The position numbers and the translations under genes are program-made. Positions 1 to 6,688 of a DNA stretch of 64,000 nt are shown here, piece after piece (position 1 is the stretch's first letter; each line of letters starts with the position of its first letter). Source of the stretch: Streptomyces indicus (GTDB lineage Bacteria > Actinomycetota > Actinomycetes > Streptomycetales > Streptomycetaceae). The notes beneath the pieces were generated by a model. That model was given only the letters and a program-made list of their open reading frames with translations, was not told the origin of the DNA and did no database searches. The stretch spans positions 469,813 through 533,812 of the forward strand of contig NZ_FNFF01000003.1 of assembly GCF_900100315.1 (NCBI RefSeq), written 5' to 3'.

Positions 1-533
1 GCCATCAGCATGGGCGCGAGGTGGTCGGGCCCGCCGGGCGAGGAGCCGCCGCCGACCGGCAGCTTGCCGGGGTTCTTCTTCCAGGCGCCGATCAGGTCGT
101 CGATCGTCTTGTACGGCGAGTCCTTGGCCACGACCACGACGTCCTGCTCCTCGGTGAGCCGGGCGATCGGGGTGGTGTCGGCGAGGGTCTTCGGCGAGTG
201 GTTGGAGCGGGCCGCGCCCACCACGCCGAGGCCCATGGACATGGCGAGCTTGCCGTTGCCCTTGTCCTCGGCGATCCGGGCCAGGCCCACGGTGCCGCCG
301 GCGCCGGGCATGTTGAACACCTCGATGCCGTTGTTGAGGCCGGCGTCCTCGGCGTCCTTGGCGGCGGTGCGCGCGGTGACGTCGTAGCCGCCGCCCGGGG
401 TGTTGGGGACCATGAAGCGCAGCCGGGGGATCTTGGTGCCGTCGTCGGCGTCGCTGCCCGCCGAGAGCAGCGGCGGGGCCCCGAGGACGAGGAGCGCGGC
501 CCCGAGCAGGGCGAGGGGAGTGCGCAGACGCAC
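1..533 (-). CDS. TctC-family tricarboxylate-binding protein (partial, 3' end outside window)
   Basis: Extracytoplasmic solute-binding protein of a tripartite tricarboxylate transporter (TctC/Bug family), which captures carboxylates outside the membrane for a TctA/TctB permease. The N-terminus is a hydrophobic signal sequence (VRLRTPLALLGAALLVLG), followed by the family-typical LRFMVPNTPGGGYD segment, a later NMPGAGGTVGLARIAEDKGN stretch, and a loop like GGGSSPGGPDHL. The GTG at 533 is chosen because AGGTGG lies about 8 nt upstream; GTG codons at 542 and 545 are in frame. The gene runs off the left edge, so the permease genes are probably outside the window. It is divergent from a CitB-type response regulator, the usual arrangement for carboxylate-responsive two-component control of such transporters. 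Confidence 0.85.
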   Translation of the reverse strand, partial: MRLRTPLALLGAALLVLGAPPLLSAGSDADDGTKIPRLRFMVPNTPGGGYDVTARTAAKDAEDAGLNNGIEVFNMPGAGGTVGLARIAEDKGNGKLAMSMGLGVVGAARSNHSPKTLADTTPIARLTEEQDVVVVAKDSPYKTIDDLIGAWKKNPGKLPVGGGSSPGGPDHLAPMLM

Positions 534-645
534 GTGTGCCACCACCTGTCGGTTCGTGAAGAAGCGGGTTGTAAGCGGGCGTTAAGGCCCTGTGAGGTGG
601 CCCACATGTTGCCTGCGCGTTAACAAGCTGTCTCTCTTCCGCAAG

Positions 646-671
646 CAACGAACGTTGTGGTCGTTGTGGTC
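646..671. promoter_or_regulatory. Inverted and direct repeats in the tctC/response-regulator divergent promoter
   Basis: CAACG-AA-CGTTG (646-657) overlaps a 9-bp direct repeat GTTGTGGTC (654-662 and 663-671) just upstream of the response regulator start at 691. The position suggests an operator, possibly for the regulator itself. No binding data can be inferred from sequence alone. Confidence 0.35.
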
Positions 672-690
672 CCGCGCTTAACCTGCGCCG

Positions 691-1404
691 ATGAGTGCGC
701 AGAACCCCGCAGATCCCGCCACGAAGGTCCTCGTGGTGGACGACGACTTCATGGTGGCCAAGCTGCACAGCCGCTACGTCGCCGCGATGGACGGCTTCGC
801 CGTGGCGGGCGTCGCGCACAACGGCGCGGAGGCCTTGCGCGCGGCCGACCGGCTGCGCCCCGACCTCGTACTCCTGGACGTCTACCTGCCGGACATGGAC
901 GGCATTTCGGTCCTGCGGGAGCTGCGCGCGGCGGAGGAGCGGGACCCCGCACGCACCCCGGTCGACGCCCTCTTCATCACGGCCGCGCGGGACGCGGAGG
1001 TGATCCGCTCGGCGCTGCGCGCCGGCGCCCTGCACTACCTGATCAAACCCTTCAACCAGGCAGCTTTGCAGGAGCAGTTGAGGCACGTGGCAGCCCTGCG
1101 CACCCGTCTCGACCAGCTGGACGAGGCCCGGCAGGAGGACGTGGACCAGATCTTCGGCACCCGACCCCCGGGCTCGCGCGAACTCCCGAAGGGCCTCGCG
1201 GCCCACACCGCGGAACTGGTCGAGCGCGTCCTGCGCACCCACCCCGAGGGCCTCTCCGCCACGGAGTGCGCGGAGTCCGGCTCCCTGTCCCGCGTCAGCG
1301 CCCGCCGCTATCTCGAGTACTTCGCCGATACGGGCCGGGCGGAGGTGACCCTCAAGTACGGGGGAACGGGACGGCCGGAACGCCGGTACCGGTGGGTCGG
1401 ATAG
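691..1404 (+). CDS. CitB/DcuR-type response regulator
   Basis: Two-component response regulator, 237 aa. The N-terminal receiver domain (about residues 12-130) has the acidic pocket LVVDDDF, phospho-acceptor Asp63 in LLDVYLPDMD, and Lys119 in YLIKPF. The C-terminal part (about 170-235) ends in an HTH with SRVSARRYLEYF followed by YGGTGRPERRYRW, a signature of the CitB/DpiA/DcuR group that controls C4-dicarboxylate or citrate uptake. The divergent gene is a TctC-type binding protein, so carboxylate uptake is the likely target. No sensor kinase gene is next to it on the right; the partner is expected beyond the transporter genes to the left. Confidence 0.88.
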   Translation: MSAQNPADPATKVLVVDDDFMVAKLHSRYVAAMDGFAVAGVAHNGAEALRAADRLRPDLVLLDVYLPDMDGISVLRELRAAEERDPARTPVDALFITAARDAEVIRSALRAGALHYLIKPFNQAALQEQLRHVAALRTRLDQLDEARQEDVDQIFGTRPPGSRELPKGLAAHTAELVERVLRTHPEGLSATECAESGSLSRVSARRYLEYFADTGRAEVTLKYGGTGRPERRYRWVG

Positions 1405-1538
1405 GCACTCACGCCCCAGACCGAACTCCCCCTCAACGCGGACAGAACCTGACCTAAATGACTCCTACGGTGGTCTTGTCAGCAGGTCCCGCCAGGAAGG
1501 TGCGGACCTCTCTCACCCCCTCACGGAGGAGCCCAGCG

Positions 1539-2360
1539 ATGACCTTCCTCGTCACCGGAGCCAGCGGCAGCGTCGGCCGGCAGATCGTCCGGGAACTCCT
1601 CGCCAAGGGCGAGAAGGTGCGGGCCCTGAGCCGGGACCCGGAGCGTGCGGGCTTCCCCGAGGGCGTCGAAGCGGTACGCGGCGACCTGACGGATCCGAAG
1701 AGCCTCACGTCCGCCTTCGACGGCGTGGAGGCGGTCCATCTGATCACGTTCGGCGGGGAGTCGTTCGCCCCGCTGGAGACCGGTCCCGAGATCCTGGAGC
1801 TCGCGCGGCAGGCCGGGGTGCGCCGGATCACGGTGCTGCACGGCGGCGGCCCGACCCCGCTGGAGGAGGCCGTGCGCTCGGGCCCGGTCGACTGGACCGT
1901 GATCATGCCGGTGGAGTTCATGTCCAACGCCCTGGAGTGGGCCGAGTCCATCCGGACCACGGGCACGGTCAGCGAGCCGTTCACCGGGCGGCTCAGCGCG
2001 ATGGTGCACGAGGCCGACATCGGCGCGGTGGCGGCCGAGGCGCTGCGCTCGCCGGGCCACGCCGGCCAGGCGTACGTGGTCACGGGCCCCGAGGTGCTCA
2101 CACTCCAGGACAAGGTGGACGCCATCGCCGCGGCCCGAGGCAGCGCAGTGCGACTGCTCGAACTGACCGAGGAGCAGGCACGCGAGCAGTGGCAGGCCAA
2201 GGGCTTCCCCGAGGAGACCATCGAGTTCCTGGTCATGGTCTACCGGGACACCCCGGTGGAGGGCCGCACGGTCACGGACGTGGTCGAACGGGTCACGGGC
2301 CGCCCCGCCCGCACCTTCGCCGCGTGGGCACGCGAGCACGCGGCGGAGTTCACGGCCTGA
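1539..2360 (+). CDS. NmrA-family NAD(P)-binding protein
   Basis: Atypical short-chain dehydrogenase/NmrA-like protein of 273 aa. The start at 1539 follows ACGGAGGA with good spacing and begins MTFLVTGASGSVGRQIV, giving the nucleotide-binding GxxGxxG at residues 7-13. Other family features are ALSRDPERAGFPEGVEAVRGDL, the segment after beta-2 that sets NADP(H) preference, and the WTVIMPVEFMSN region. Proteins of this type are either NADPH-dependent reductases of quinone-like substrates or redox-sensing regulators; the substrate is unknown. It is a single gene, closed by the strong hairpin at 2372-2410. An upstream in-frame ATG at 1458 lacks a ribosome-binding site and is rejected. Confidence 0.85.
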   Translation: MTFLVTGASGSVGRQIVRELLAKGEKVRALSRDPERAGFPEGVEAVRGDLTDPKSLTSAFDGVEAVHLITFGGESFAPLETGPEILELARQAGVRRITVLHGGGPTPLEEAVRSGPVDWTVIMPVEFMSNALEWAESIRTTGTVSEPFTGRLSAMVHEADIGAVAAEALRSPGHAGQAYVVTGPEVLTLQDKVDAIAAARGSAVRLLELTEEQAREQWQAKGFPEETIEFLVMVYRDTPVEGRTVTDVVERVTGRPARTFAAWAREHAAEFTA

Positions 2361-2371
2361 ATCGCTATCGT

Positions 2372-2410
2372 GTACGACCGCACCGGAGACCTTCCCCGGT
2401 GCGGTCGTAC
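2372..2410 (+). terminator. Terminator hairpin after the NmrA-family gene
   Basis: A perfect 15-bp stem (2372-2386 with 2396-2410, arm GTACGACCGCACCGG) with a 9-nt loop, 11 nt after the stop codon. There is no T-run, as is common for Streptomyces terminators. It ends 8 nt before the next start at 2419, so it may also act on that leader. Confidence 0.75.
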
Positions 2411-2418
2411 GACGGGGG

Positions 2419-2919
2419 ATGAAGATGACGCCGCGCGCACCGCGCTGCATCCTCGCGGCGGCAGTGGCCGTCGCCGCGTACAGCGGCCCGAACCAGGACG
2501 ACGGCAATCCCCGGCACGTCGAGCAGCGGACGGCCGCGCAGTGCGCCGAGGAGATCGCGCTGCTGAACGAGGCCCGGTTCGAGGCCTCCGTACGAGCGAT
2601 CGAGGCGCAGCGTCACGGCGCCCTCCACGTCACCGACTTCGCCGTGGACGCGTCCTGCACGGAGGCCGTCGAGGCCGACACCGACCGCTGTCTGCGGGAG
2701 GCGGATGAGGTGGCGGCGGCCGAGCAGCCGCCGGCCGCCAACCGGCCTGGGACCCCCGCGGTCACCCCGGACCCGTCACGCGCCCCGGCACACGACCCGG
2801 CACCGGACGCCTTCGATCCGTACGACCTGCTCGGGGAGCTGGACGGCTTCCCGGCCGAGTGCGACTGGGCGGTCCTCGACGCCCTCACGGGCCGCTCCGC
2901 CACAGGACGCGTGCGCTGA
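2419..2919 (+). CDS. Hypothetical exported protein
   Basis: Unrecognised 166-aa protein. The N-terminus MKMTPRAPRCILAAAVAVAA is basic then hydrophobic, like a short Sec signal. The single cysteine in it precedes the hydrophobic stretch, so it is not a lipobox. The mature part is acidic, with a Cys pair around TAAQCAEE and ASCTEAVEADTDRCL, then a Pro-rich linker (TPAVTPDPSRAPAHDPAPD) and a short C-terminal segment containing one more Cys. The start is directly downstream of the 15-bp hairpin. Coding-type third-position GC bias supports a real gene; function is unknown. Confidence 0.5.
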   Translation: MKMTPRAPRCILAAAVAVAAYSGPNQDDGNPRHVEQRTAAQCAEEIALLNEARFEASVRAIEAQRHGALHVTDFAVDASCTEAVEADTDRCLREADEVAAAEQPPAANRPGTPAVTPDPSRAPAHDPAPDAFDPYDLLGELDGFPAECDWAVLDALTGRSATGRVR

Positions 2920-3052
2920 TCCGGCCGTCGGAACCGGACATCCCCGGCACGCGCTTAACCGCCTCTGATCGATTCCTTAAAGCGACCATAAGGATCACCG
3001 GGAACCGCCCTCAGCAGGCGAATTCGCGGCTCCGGAGGGCTAACTTCATGTC

Positions 3053-3138
3053 CGCCGACGGGGGTTCGCCCCGGTCGGCGCCCCAGGTAGGGGGCGGGTT
3101 CGACCTGCCGGTGCCGCGCGTATCGGGGGGCCGCACCG
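3053..3138 (+). promoter_or_regulatory. Structured 5' leader of the LPMO gene
   Basis: Three consecutive hairpins can be drawn before the LPMO start at 3196. They are 3053-3080 (7 bp CGCCGAC/GTCGGCG, a G-G mismatch, 4 bp GGGG/CCCC, TTCG loop), 3084-3107 (CAGGT/ACCTG) and 3109-3138 (CGGTGC/GCACCG). A GCTAAC element lies just upstream at about 3039. This much structure in an untranslated leader suggests RNA-level control. It does not match a riboswitch class that I can name with confidence. Confidence 0.4.
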
Positions 3139-3195
3139 ACGGTACGTACCCGCCTCGTACCCCCCACACGTGAAGTCGCTCAAGGAGTTCCCCAC

Positions 3196-4206
3196 ATGAC
3201 TGCTCGCCGCAAGGTCGCCTACGCCGCAGCCGCCGGTGTCGCCCCGCTCGCGCTGACCGCGCTGGCGATATCCCCGGCCGCCGCGCACGGTTCGATGACG
3301 GACCCGGTGAGCCGTGTCGCCGCCTGCTACGCCGAGGGCCCGGAGTCCCCCGACTCGGCCGCGTGCAAGGCCGCCGTCGCCGCGTCCGGCGTGCAGGCCT
3401 TCTACGACTGGAACGGCGTCAACATCGCCAACGCCGCGGGCAAGTCGAAGGAGATCATCCCCGACGGCAAGCTGTGCAGCGCCGGCAACGACAAGTACAA
3501 GGGCCTCGACCTGCCGCGCGGCGACTGGCCCTCCTCGAAGCTCTCGGCGGGCAGCCACACCTTCCGCTACAAGGGCACGGCCCCGCACAAGGGCTCGTTC
3601 GAGCTGTACATCACCAAGGAGGGCTACGACCCCTCGAAGCCGCTGAAGTGGTCGGACCTGGAGGCCAAGCCGTTCGCGACGGCCACCGACCCGAAGATGG
3701 AGAACGGGGACTACGTCTTCTCCGGTGACATCCCGGAGCGCTCCGGCCGTCACCTGATCTACTCGATCTGGCAGCGCTCGGACTCCCCCGAGGCCTTCTA
3801 CACCTGCTCCGACGTGGTCTTCGGCGCCGACAACGGCGGTTCCGCGGGCGGCGGTTCGGCCCCCGAGGAGCCGGCGGCCGAGCCGTCCGCGCCCAGCGAG
3901 GAGCAGATCGCCGACGGCCAGGAGCAGTCGACCGTCGAGCACAACGGCCACGGCGACCAGAACGCGGACACGGGCGCCGAGGCCACCGCCGCGGCCCCCG
4001 AGGAGAGCGCCCCGCAGGAGAACGCCCCTGAGGCGGCCGGCGCGGCCGACGAGCCCGTGGCCGCCGGCGAGAACCTCGCCGAGACCGGCGGCGACTCGAC
4101 CACCCCGTACATCGCCATGGGCGGCGCCGCGGTCCTCGCCCTGGGTGCGGCCATGCTCTTCGCGACGGTCCGCCGCCGCGTCTCCACGGGCCGCCACAGC
4201 CGCTGA
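3196..4206 (+). CDS. Sortase-anchored AA10 lytic polysaccharide monooxygenase
   Basis: Secreted copper-dependent monooxygenase that cleaves crystalline polysaccharide such as chitin or cellulose. The 30-residue signal peptide ends AISPAAA, and the mature protein begins with His31 (HGSMTDPVSR), the N-terminal ligand of the copper histidine brace. His131 in GTAPHKGSFELYIT is the likely second ligand. The catalytic domain runs to about residue 215 (FYTCSDVVFG). A long acidic Glu/Ala/Pro linker follows, then LAETG (about 294-298), a hydrophobic helix and a basic tail: a class E-type sortase signal that links the enzyme to peptidoglycan. There is no separate carbohydrate-binding module. AAGGAG precedes the ATG. 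Wall anchoring suggests the enzyme works at the hyphal surface. Confidence 0.9.
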   Translation: MTARRKVAYAAAAGVAPLALTALAISPAAAHGSMTDPVSRVAACYAEGPESPDSAACKAAVAASGVQAFYDWNGVNIANAAGKSKEIIPDGKLCSAGNDKYKGLDLPRGDWPSSKLSAGSHTFRYKGTAPHKGSFELYITKEGYDPSKPLKWSDLEAKPFATATDPKMENGDYVFSGDIPERSGRHLIYSIWQRSDSPEAFYTCSDVVFGADNGGSAGGGSAPEEPAAEPSAPSEEQIADGQEQSTVEHNGHGDQNADTGAEATAAAPEESAPQENAPEAAGAADEPVAAGENLAETGGDSTTPYIAMGGAAVLALGAAMLFATVRRRVSTGRHSR

Positions 4207-4212
4207 CCCTCG

Positions 4213-4240
4213 GGTCACCGGCCCCCGGGCGCCGGTGACC
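4213..4240 (+). terminator. Terminator after the LPMO gene
   Basis: A perfect 10-bp stem GGTCACCGGC/GCCGGTGACC with an 8-nt loop, starting 7 nt after the LPMO stop codon. Confidence 0.7.
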
Positions 4241-4254
4241 GCCGCGGGTCGGCC

Positions 4255-4293
4255 ACGGCTGACGGCTGACGGCTGACGGCTGACGGCTGACGG
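4255..4293 (+). repeat. 7-bp tandem repeat (GACGGCT), about 5.5 copies
   Basis: Four exact GACGGCT units (4261-4288) are flanked by partial copies. The repeat lies in a non-coding stretch of about 400 bases (4207-4609) that otherwise holds two hairpins and imperfect CCATCGCCCACCGG duplications. No gene is visible in that stretch. Confidence 0.85.
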
Positions 4294-4457
4294 AGCCTGC
4301 GGTCACGGGCACCGACCACGGGCCATCGCCCACCGGTCACCGTCCACTGGCCACCTGGCTGGCCATCGCCCACCGGCCTCCGGCCCCCGCCCACCGACCA
4401 CCCCCCACCCCGGCACCCAGACTCCGAGGGCCCTGGGACACAGCCCTCGGATGCCGG

Positions 4458-4507
4458 CACCGACGCCACCGCTCCTCCCCCACCTCAAGGGAGCGGTGGC
4501 GTCGGTG
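4458..4507. terminator. 17-bp perfect inverted repeat in non-coding DNA
   Basis: CACCGACGCCACCGCTC (4458-4474) pairs fully with 4491-4507 across a 16-nt loop. It is 100 nt before the next gene and over 250 nt after the LPMO gene, so it is either a second terminator or a leader structure of the SRPBCC gene. Confidence 0.5.
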
Positions 4508-4609
4508 TGCGTACGGCCGGATTCCGCGTCGGGCCGGTTACCGCGCCCGGGGGTGCCGCACCCGGCCGGTTGCCGTGAGCCGCGCACCCGCAGGCCCTAC
4601 GATCCCGAC

Positions 4610-5041
4610 GTGCCCGAATTCCGTATCACCCACCGCACCCCGCTCCCCGTCGACGAGGCCTGGCGGCGCGTGACGGACTGGCAACGGCACGCCGCCCAGG
4701 TCCCGTTCACCCGTACCACCGTCCTCACCGACGGCCCCAACCGCGAGGGCACCCGCTTCGTGGCCCGCACCGGGATCGGGCCGATCGGCTTCGACGACCC
4801 GATGGAGGTCACGCTCTGGGAGCCGCCCGCCCCGGCCGCGCGCTGCCGGCTCACCAAGACGGGCAAGGCGCTGACGGGGTGGGCCGAGATCGAGGTGCAG
4901 CCGGCGGTGCGCGGGACGGGGTCGTACGTGGTGTGGCACGAAGACCTGCGGATCGTCCGACTCCCGCGCTTCATGGACCAGTTGACGGCCCGCGCGGGAC
5001 ACCTGGTCTTCGGATACGCGCTGCGGCGCATCCTGAAGTAG
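4610..5041 (+). CDS. SRPBCC-fold (polyketide cyclase/START-like) protein
   Basis: A 143-aa protein starting at GTG 4610 (VPEFRITHRTPLPVDEAWRRV). The pattern of a first beta strand, the VDEAWRRVTDWQRHAAQVPF helix, and later strands TVLTDGPNREGTRFVART and GIGPIGFDDPMEV is typical of the SRPBCC superfamily, which binds hydrophobic ligands in a deep cavity. WEPPAPAARCRLTKTGKALTG and the C-terminal helix (LTARAGHLVFGYALRRI) complete the fold. No ligand or partner can be assigned. It faces the following hydrolase gene tail to tail with only 12 bases between the stops. Confidence 0.75.
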   Translation: MPEFRITHRTPLPVDEAWRRVTDWQRHAAQVPFTRTTVLTDGPNREGTRFVARTGIGPIGFDDPMEVTLWEPPAPAARCRLTKTGKALTGWAEIEVQPAVRGTGSYVVWHEDLRIVRLPRFMDQLTARAGHLVFGYALRRILK

Positions 5042-5053
5042 CGTCGGCGAAGC

Positions 5054-6418
5054 TCAGCCGAGCCGGCAGGAGTTCACCACATCACCGCTCGCCGGCCGGG
5101 GCACGGTGGCGCTCGCCGGCGGCTGCTCGCGCCGCTCGACCCAGCGGGTCATGGCCGTGAACGCCTCGCGGTAGCAGGGCAGCACGGGCCGCAGCCGGTC
5201 GGGATAGGTGTCGTAGAGGCTGTCGACGTGGGTGCCGCCCTCGACGGTGTACGAACGGTGCAGCCCGCCGCGCCCGCGCTCGGCCACCATCTCCGTATAC
5301 GCACCGGCGTTCTGCCCGATCGGCAGCAGGGCGTCGAGGTCGCCCTGAAGCGTCAGCAGCGGCCGGCCGATCCTCCCCGTCAGCGAGACCCGGTCCACGG
5401 CGCGCCGCACCGAGTCCGGCCGCGCGGCGTAGTCGTACGCGGCGTCCGAGGCGCAGGGCGCGAGGATCTCCGGCACCGTGGCACCGGCCGAACTCCCCGG
5501 ACAGGCCGGGTCGTAGCCGGGGTCGAACTCGGCACGGTAGATCTTCTGCGTCAGCCCCCAGTAGGCCCGCACGTGGTAGGGCCACAGGAAGTCCGTCTCC
5601 GCCGGGAAGCCCGCCACCACCAGGTCCTCGGCGCTCGCCCGGCCCATCCCGTACGCGGTGGCCGTGGGCAGGGAGCTGAACATGTTGGGTCCGTCGGCCG
5701 TGAACAGCGTCCCCTCCCAGTCCACGCCGCCGTCGTACAGCTCGGGATGGTTCTCCAGCTGCCAGCGCGTGAGGTAGCCCCCGTTGGAGATCCCCGTCAT
5801 ATACGTACGGGCCGGAGCCTTGCCGTACGCCTGCCGCAGCACACCCTTCGCGGCCCGCGTGAGCTCGGTCGTCCGCCGATGCCACTCGGCCACGGCGTCA
5901 CCGGGCCGCCTGCCGTCGGTGTAGAAGTCCGGCCCCGAGTTGCCCTTGTCTGTGGCCGCGAAGGCGTACCCCTGCGCGAGCACCCAGTCGGAGATCAGCA
6001 CATCCAGGGCGTACTGCTTGCGCACGCCAGGAGCGCCGGTCACGACGAGCTTCCCGTTCCACCGCTCCGGCAGCCGGATCACGAACTGCGCGTCATGGTT
6101 CCACCCGTGGTCGGTGTTGAGCCGCGAGGTGTCCGGGAAGTACCCGTCGATCTGCACCCCGCGCACCCCACTCGGATTGACCGTCCCCTGGGCGGACAGC
6201 CCCGCCCAGTCGGCCGGATTGGTGTACGGGGTCCCGACGAGCGCGGCAGTGGTCAAGTCCGGGAGACAGACGGCCTGTTGATGCTCGGCCCCCTTCACCG
6301 TGACCCGCTCCGCACGGTCACAGAGGGCGGTCCCACCGGGGTGCGCGGCGGCCTGACCACCGGGCGCGACCAGCGCAAGCAGCACGGCGAACAGAACGCC
6401 ACGGGTACGGCGATGCAT
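5054..6418 (-). CDS. Secreted alpha/beta hydrolase, tannase/feruloyl-esterase-like
   Basis: Exported serine hydrolase of 454 aa. The start at 6418 (MHRRTRGVLFAVLLALVAPG) has GGAGG upstream and a clear signal peptide ending near QAAAHPGG. The nucleophile elbow is GISNGG, followed by YLTRWQLENHPELYDGG. The acid lies in GDLDALLPIGQN and the catalytic His in EGGTHVDSLYD, giving a complete triad. Paired cysteines (ALCDRAE...AVCLPDL, PACPGS...APCAS) suit an extracellular protein. Tannase and feruloyl-esterase relatives cleave aromatic esters and 3-hydroxybutyrate oligomer hydrolases have a similar layout, so the substrate is uncertain. It is divergent from dnaE2 and shares the 270-bp promoter region. 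Confidence 0.75.
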   Translation of the reverse strand: MHRRTRGVLFAVLLALVAPGGQAAAHPGGTALCDRAERVTVKGAEHQQAVCLPDLTTAALVGTPYTNPADWAGLSAQGTVNPSGVRGVQIDGYFPDTSRLNTDHGWNHDAQFVIRLPERWNGKLVVTGAPGVRKQYALDVLISDWVLAQGYAFAATDKGNSGPDFYTDGRRPGDAVAEWHRRTTELTRAAKGVLRQAYGKAPARTYMTGISNGGYLTRWQLENHPELYDGGVDWEGTLFTADGPNMFSSLPTATAYGMGRASAEDLVVAGFPAETDFLWPYHVRAYWGLTQKIYRAEFDPGYDPACPGSSAGATVPEILAPCASDAAYDYAARPDSVRRAVDRVSLTGRIGRPLLTLQGDLDALLPIGQNAGAYTEMVAERGRGGLHRSYTVEGGTHVDSLYDTYPDRLRPVLPCYREAFTAMTRWVERREQPPASATVPRPASGDVVNSCRLG

Positions 6419-6591
6419 GGACGACCTCCGGGTGCCGGGACTGAGGGGTGCCGGGCCATGCTCGGCCGGGGTGCCGGGGTGGGGCCATGGTGTGGGGGAC
6501 CACGATGTGGCACCCGGCCATGGGGGCGGCGCCCACCACAGACCCCCGGAGCACGGGCCCGCGACACGTTCGGACGCCACGGTCGAACGAA

Positions 6592-6607
6592 TCGTATGGA
6601 TGTTCGA
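6592..6607 (+). promoter_or_regulatory. LexA-like SOS box overlapping the dnaE2 promoter
   Basis: TCGTAT-GGAT-GTTCGA matches 10 of 12 defined positions of the actinobacterial LexA box TCGAAC-N4-GTTCGA; the right half is perfect. A further TCGAAC half-site lies at 6583-6588. The box abuts TATAGT (6608-6613), a good -10 candidate, so LexA bound here would block transcription of dnaE2. Identification rests on the motif and on the known SOS induction of dnaE2/imuB genes. Confidence 0.6.
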
Positions 6608-6615
6608 TATAGTGA

Positions 6616-6630
6616 TGTGACCAGGTCACA
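6616..6630. promoter_or_regulatory. 15-bp palindrome TGTGACC-A-GGTCACA in the dnaE2/hydrolase promoter region
   Basis: A perfect 7-bp inverted repeat around one base, located where transcription of dnaE2 would begin. It is not a LexA site. The TGTGA/TCACA ends resemble CRP/FNR or MarR/TetR-type operators, but the spacing is non-standard for CRP. The regulator is unknown. Confidence 0.5.
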
Positions 6631-6688
6631 GAGGTGGACGTGGTCGATGTGAGGTAGTGGGACAGGGGGCACGAGTGGCAGTGGCGAG

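Noticed and set aside
1458..1538. Longer start for the NmrA-family gene
   Set aside because: No ribosome site at 1458, whereas ATG 1539 has ACGGAGGA and starts at the Rossmann strand.
3030..3140. Firm call of a ydaO (c-di-AMP) riboswitch before the LPMO
   Set aside because: A GCTAAC element and hairpins are present, but the other conserved blocks of that class were not found by eye; kept as a structured leader only.
6583..6607. LexA site formed by TCGAAC (6583) and GTTCGA (6602)
   Set aside because: The 13-base spacing is wrong for LexA; the box at 6592-6607 with 4-base spacing is the better match.
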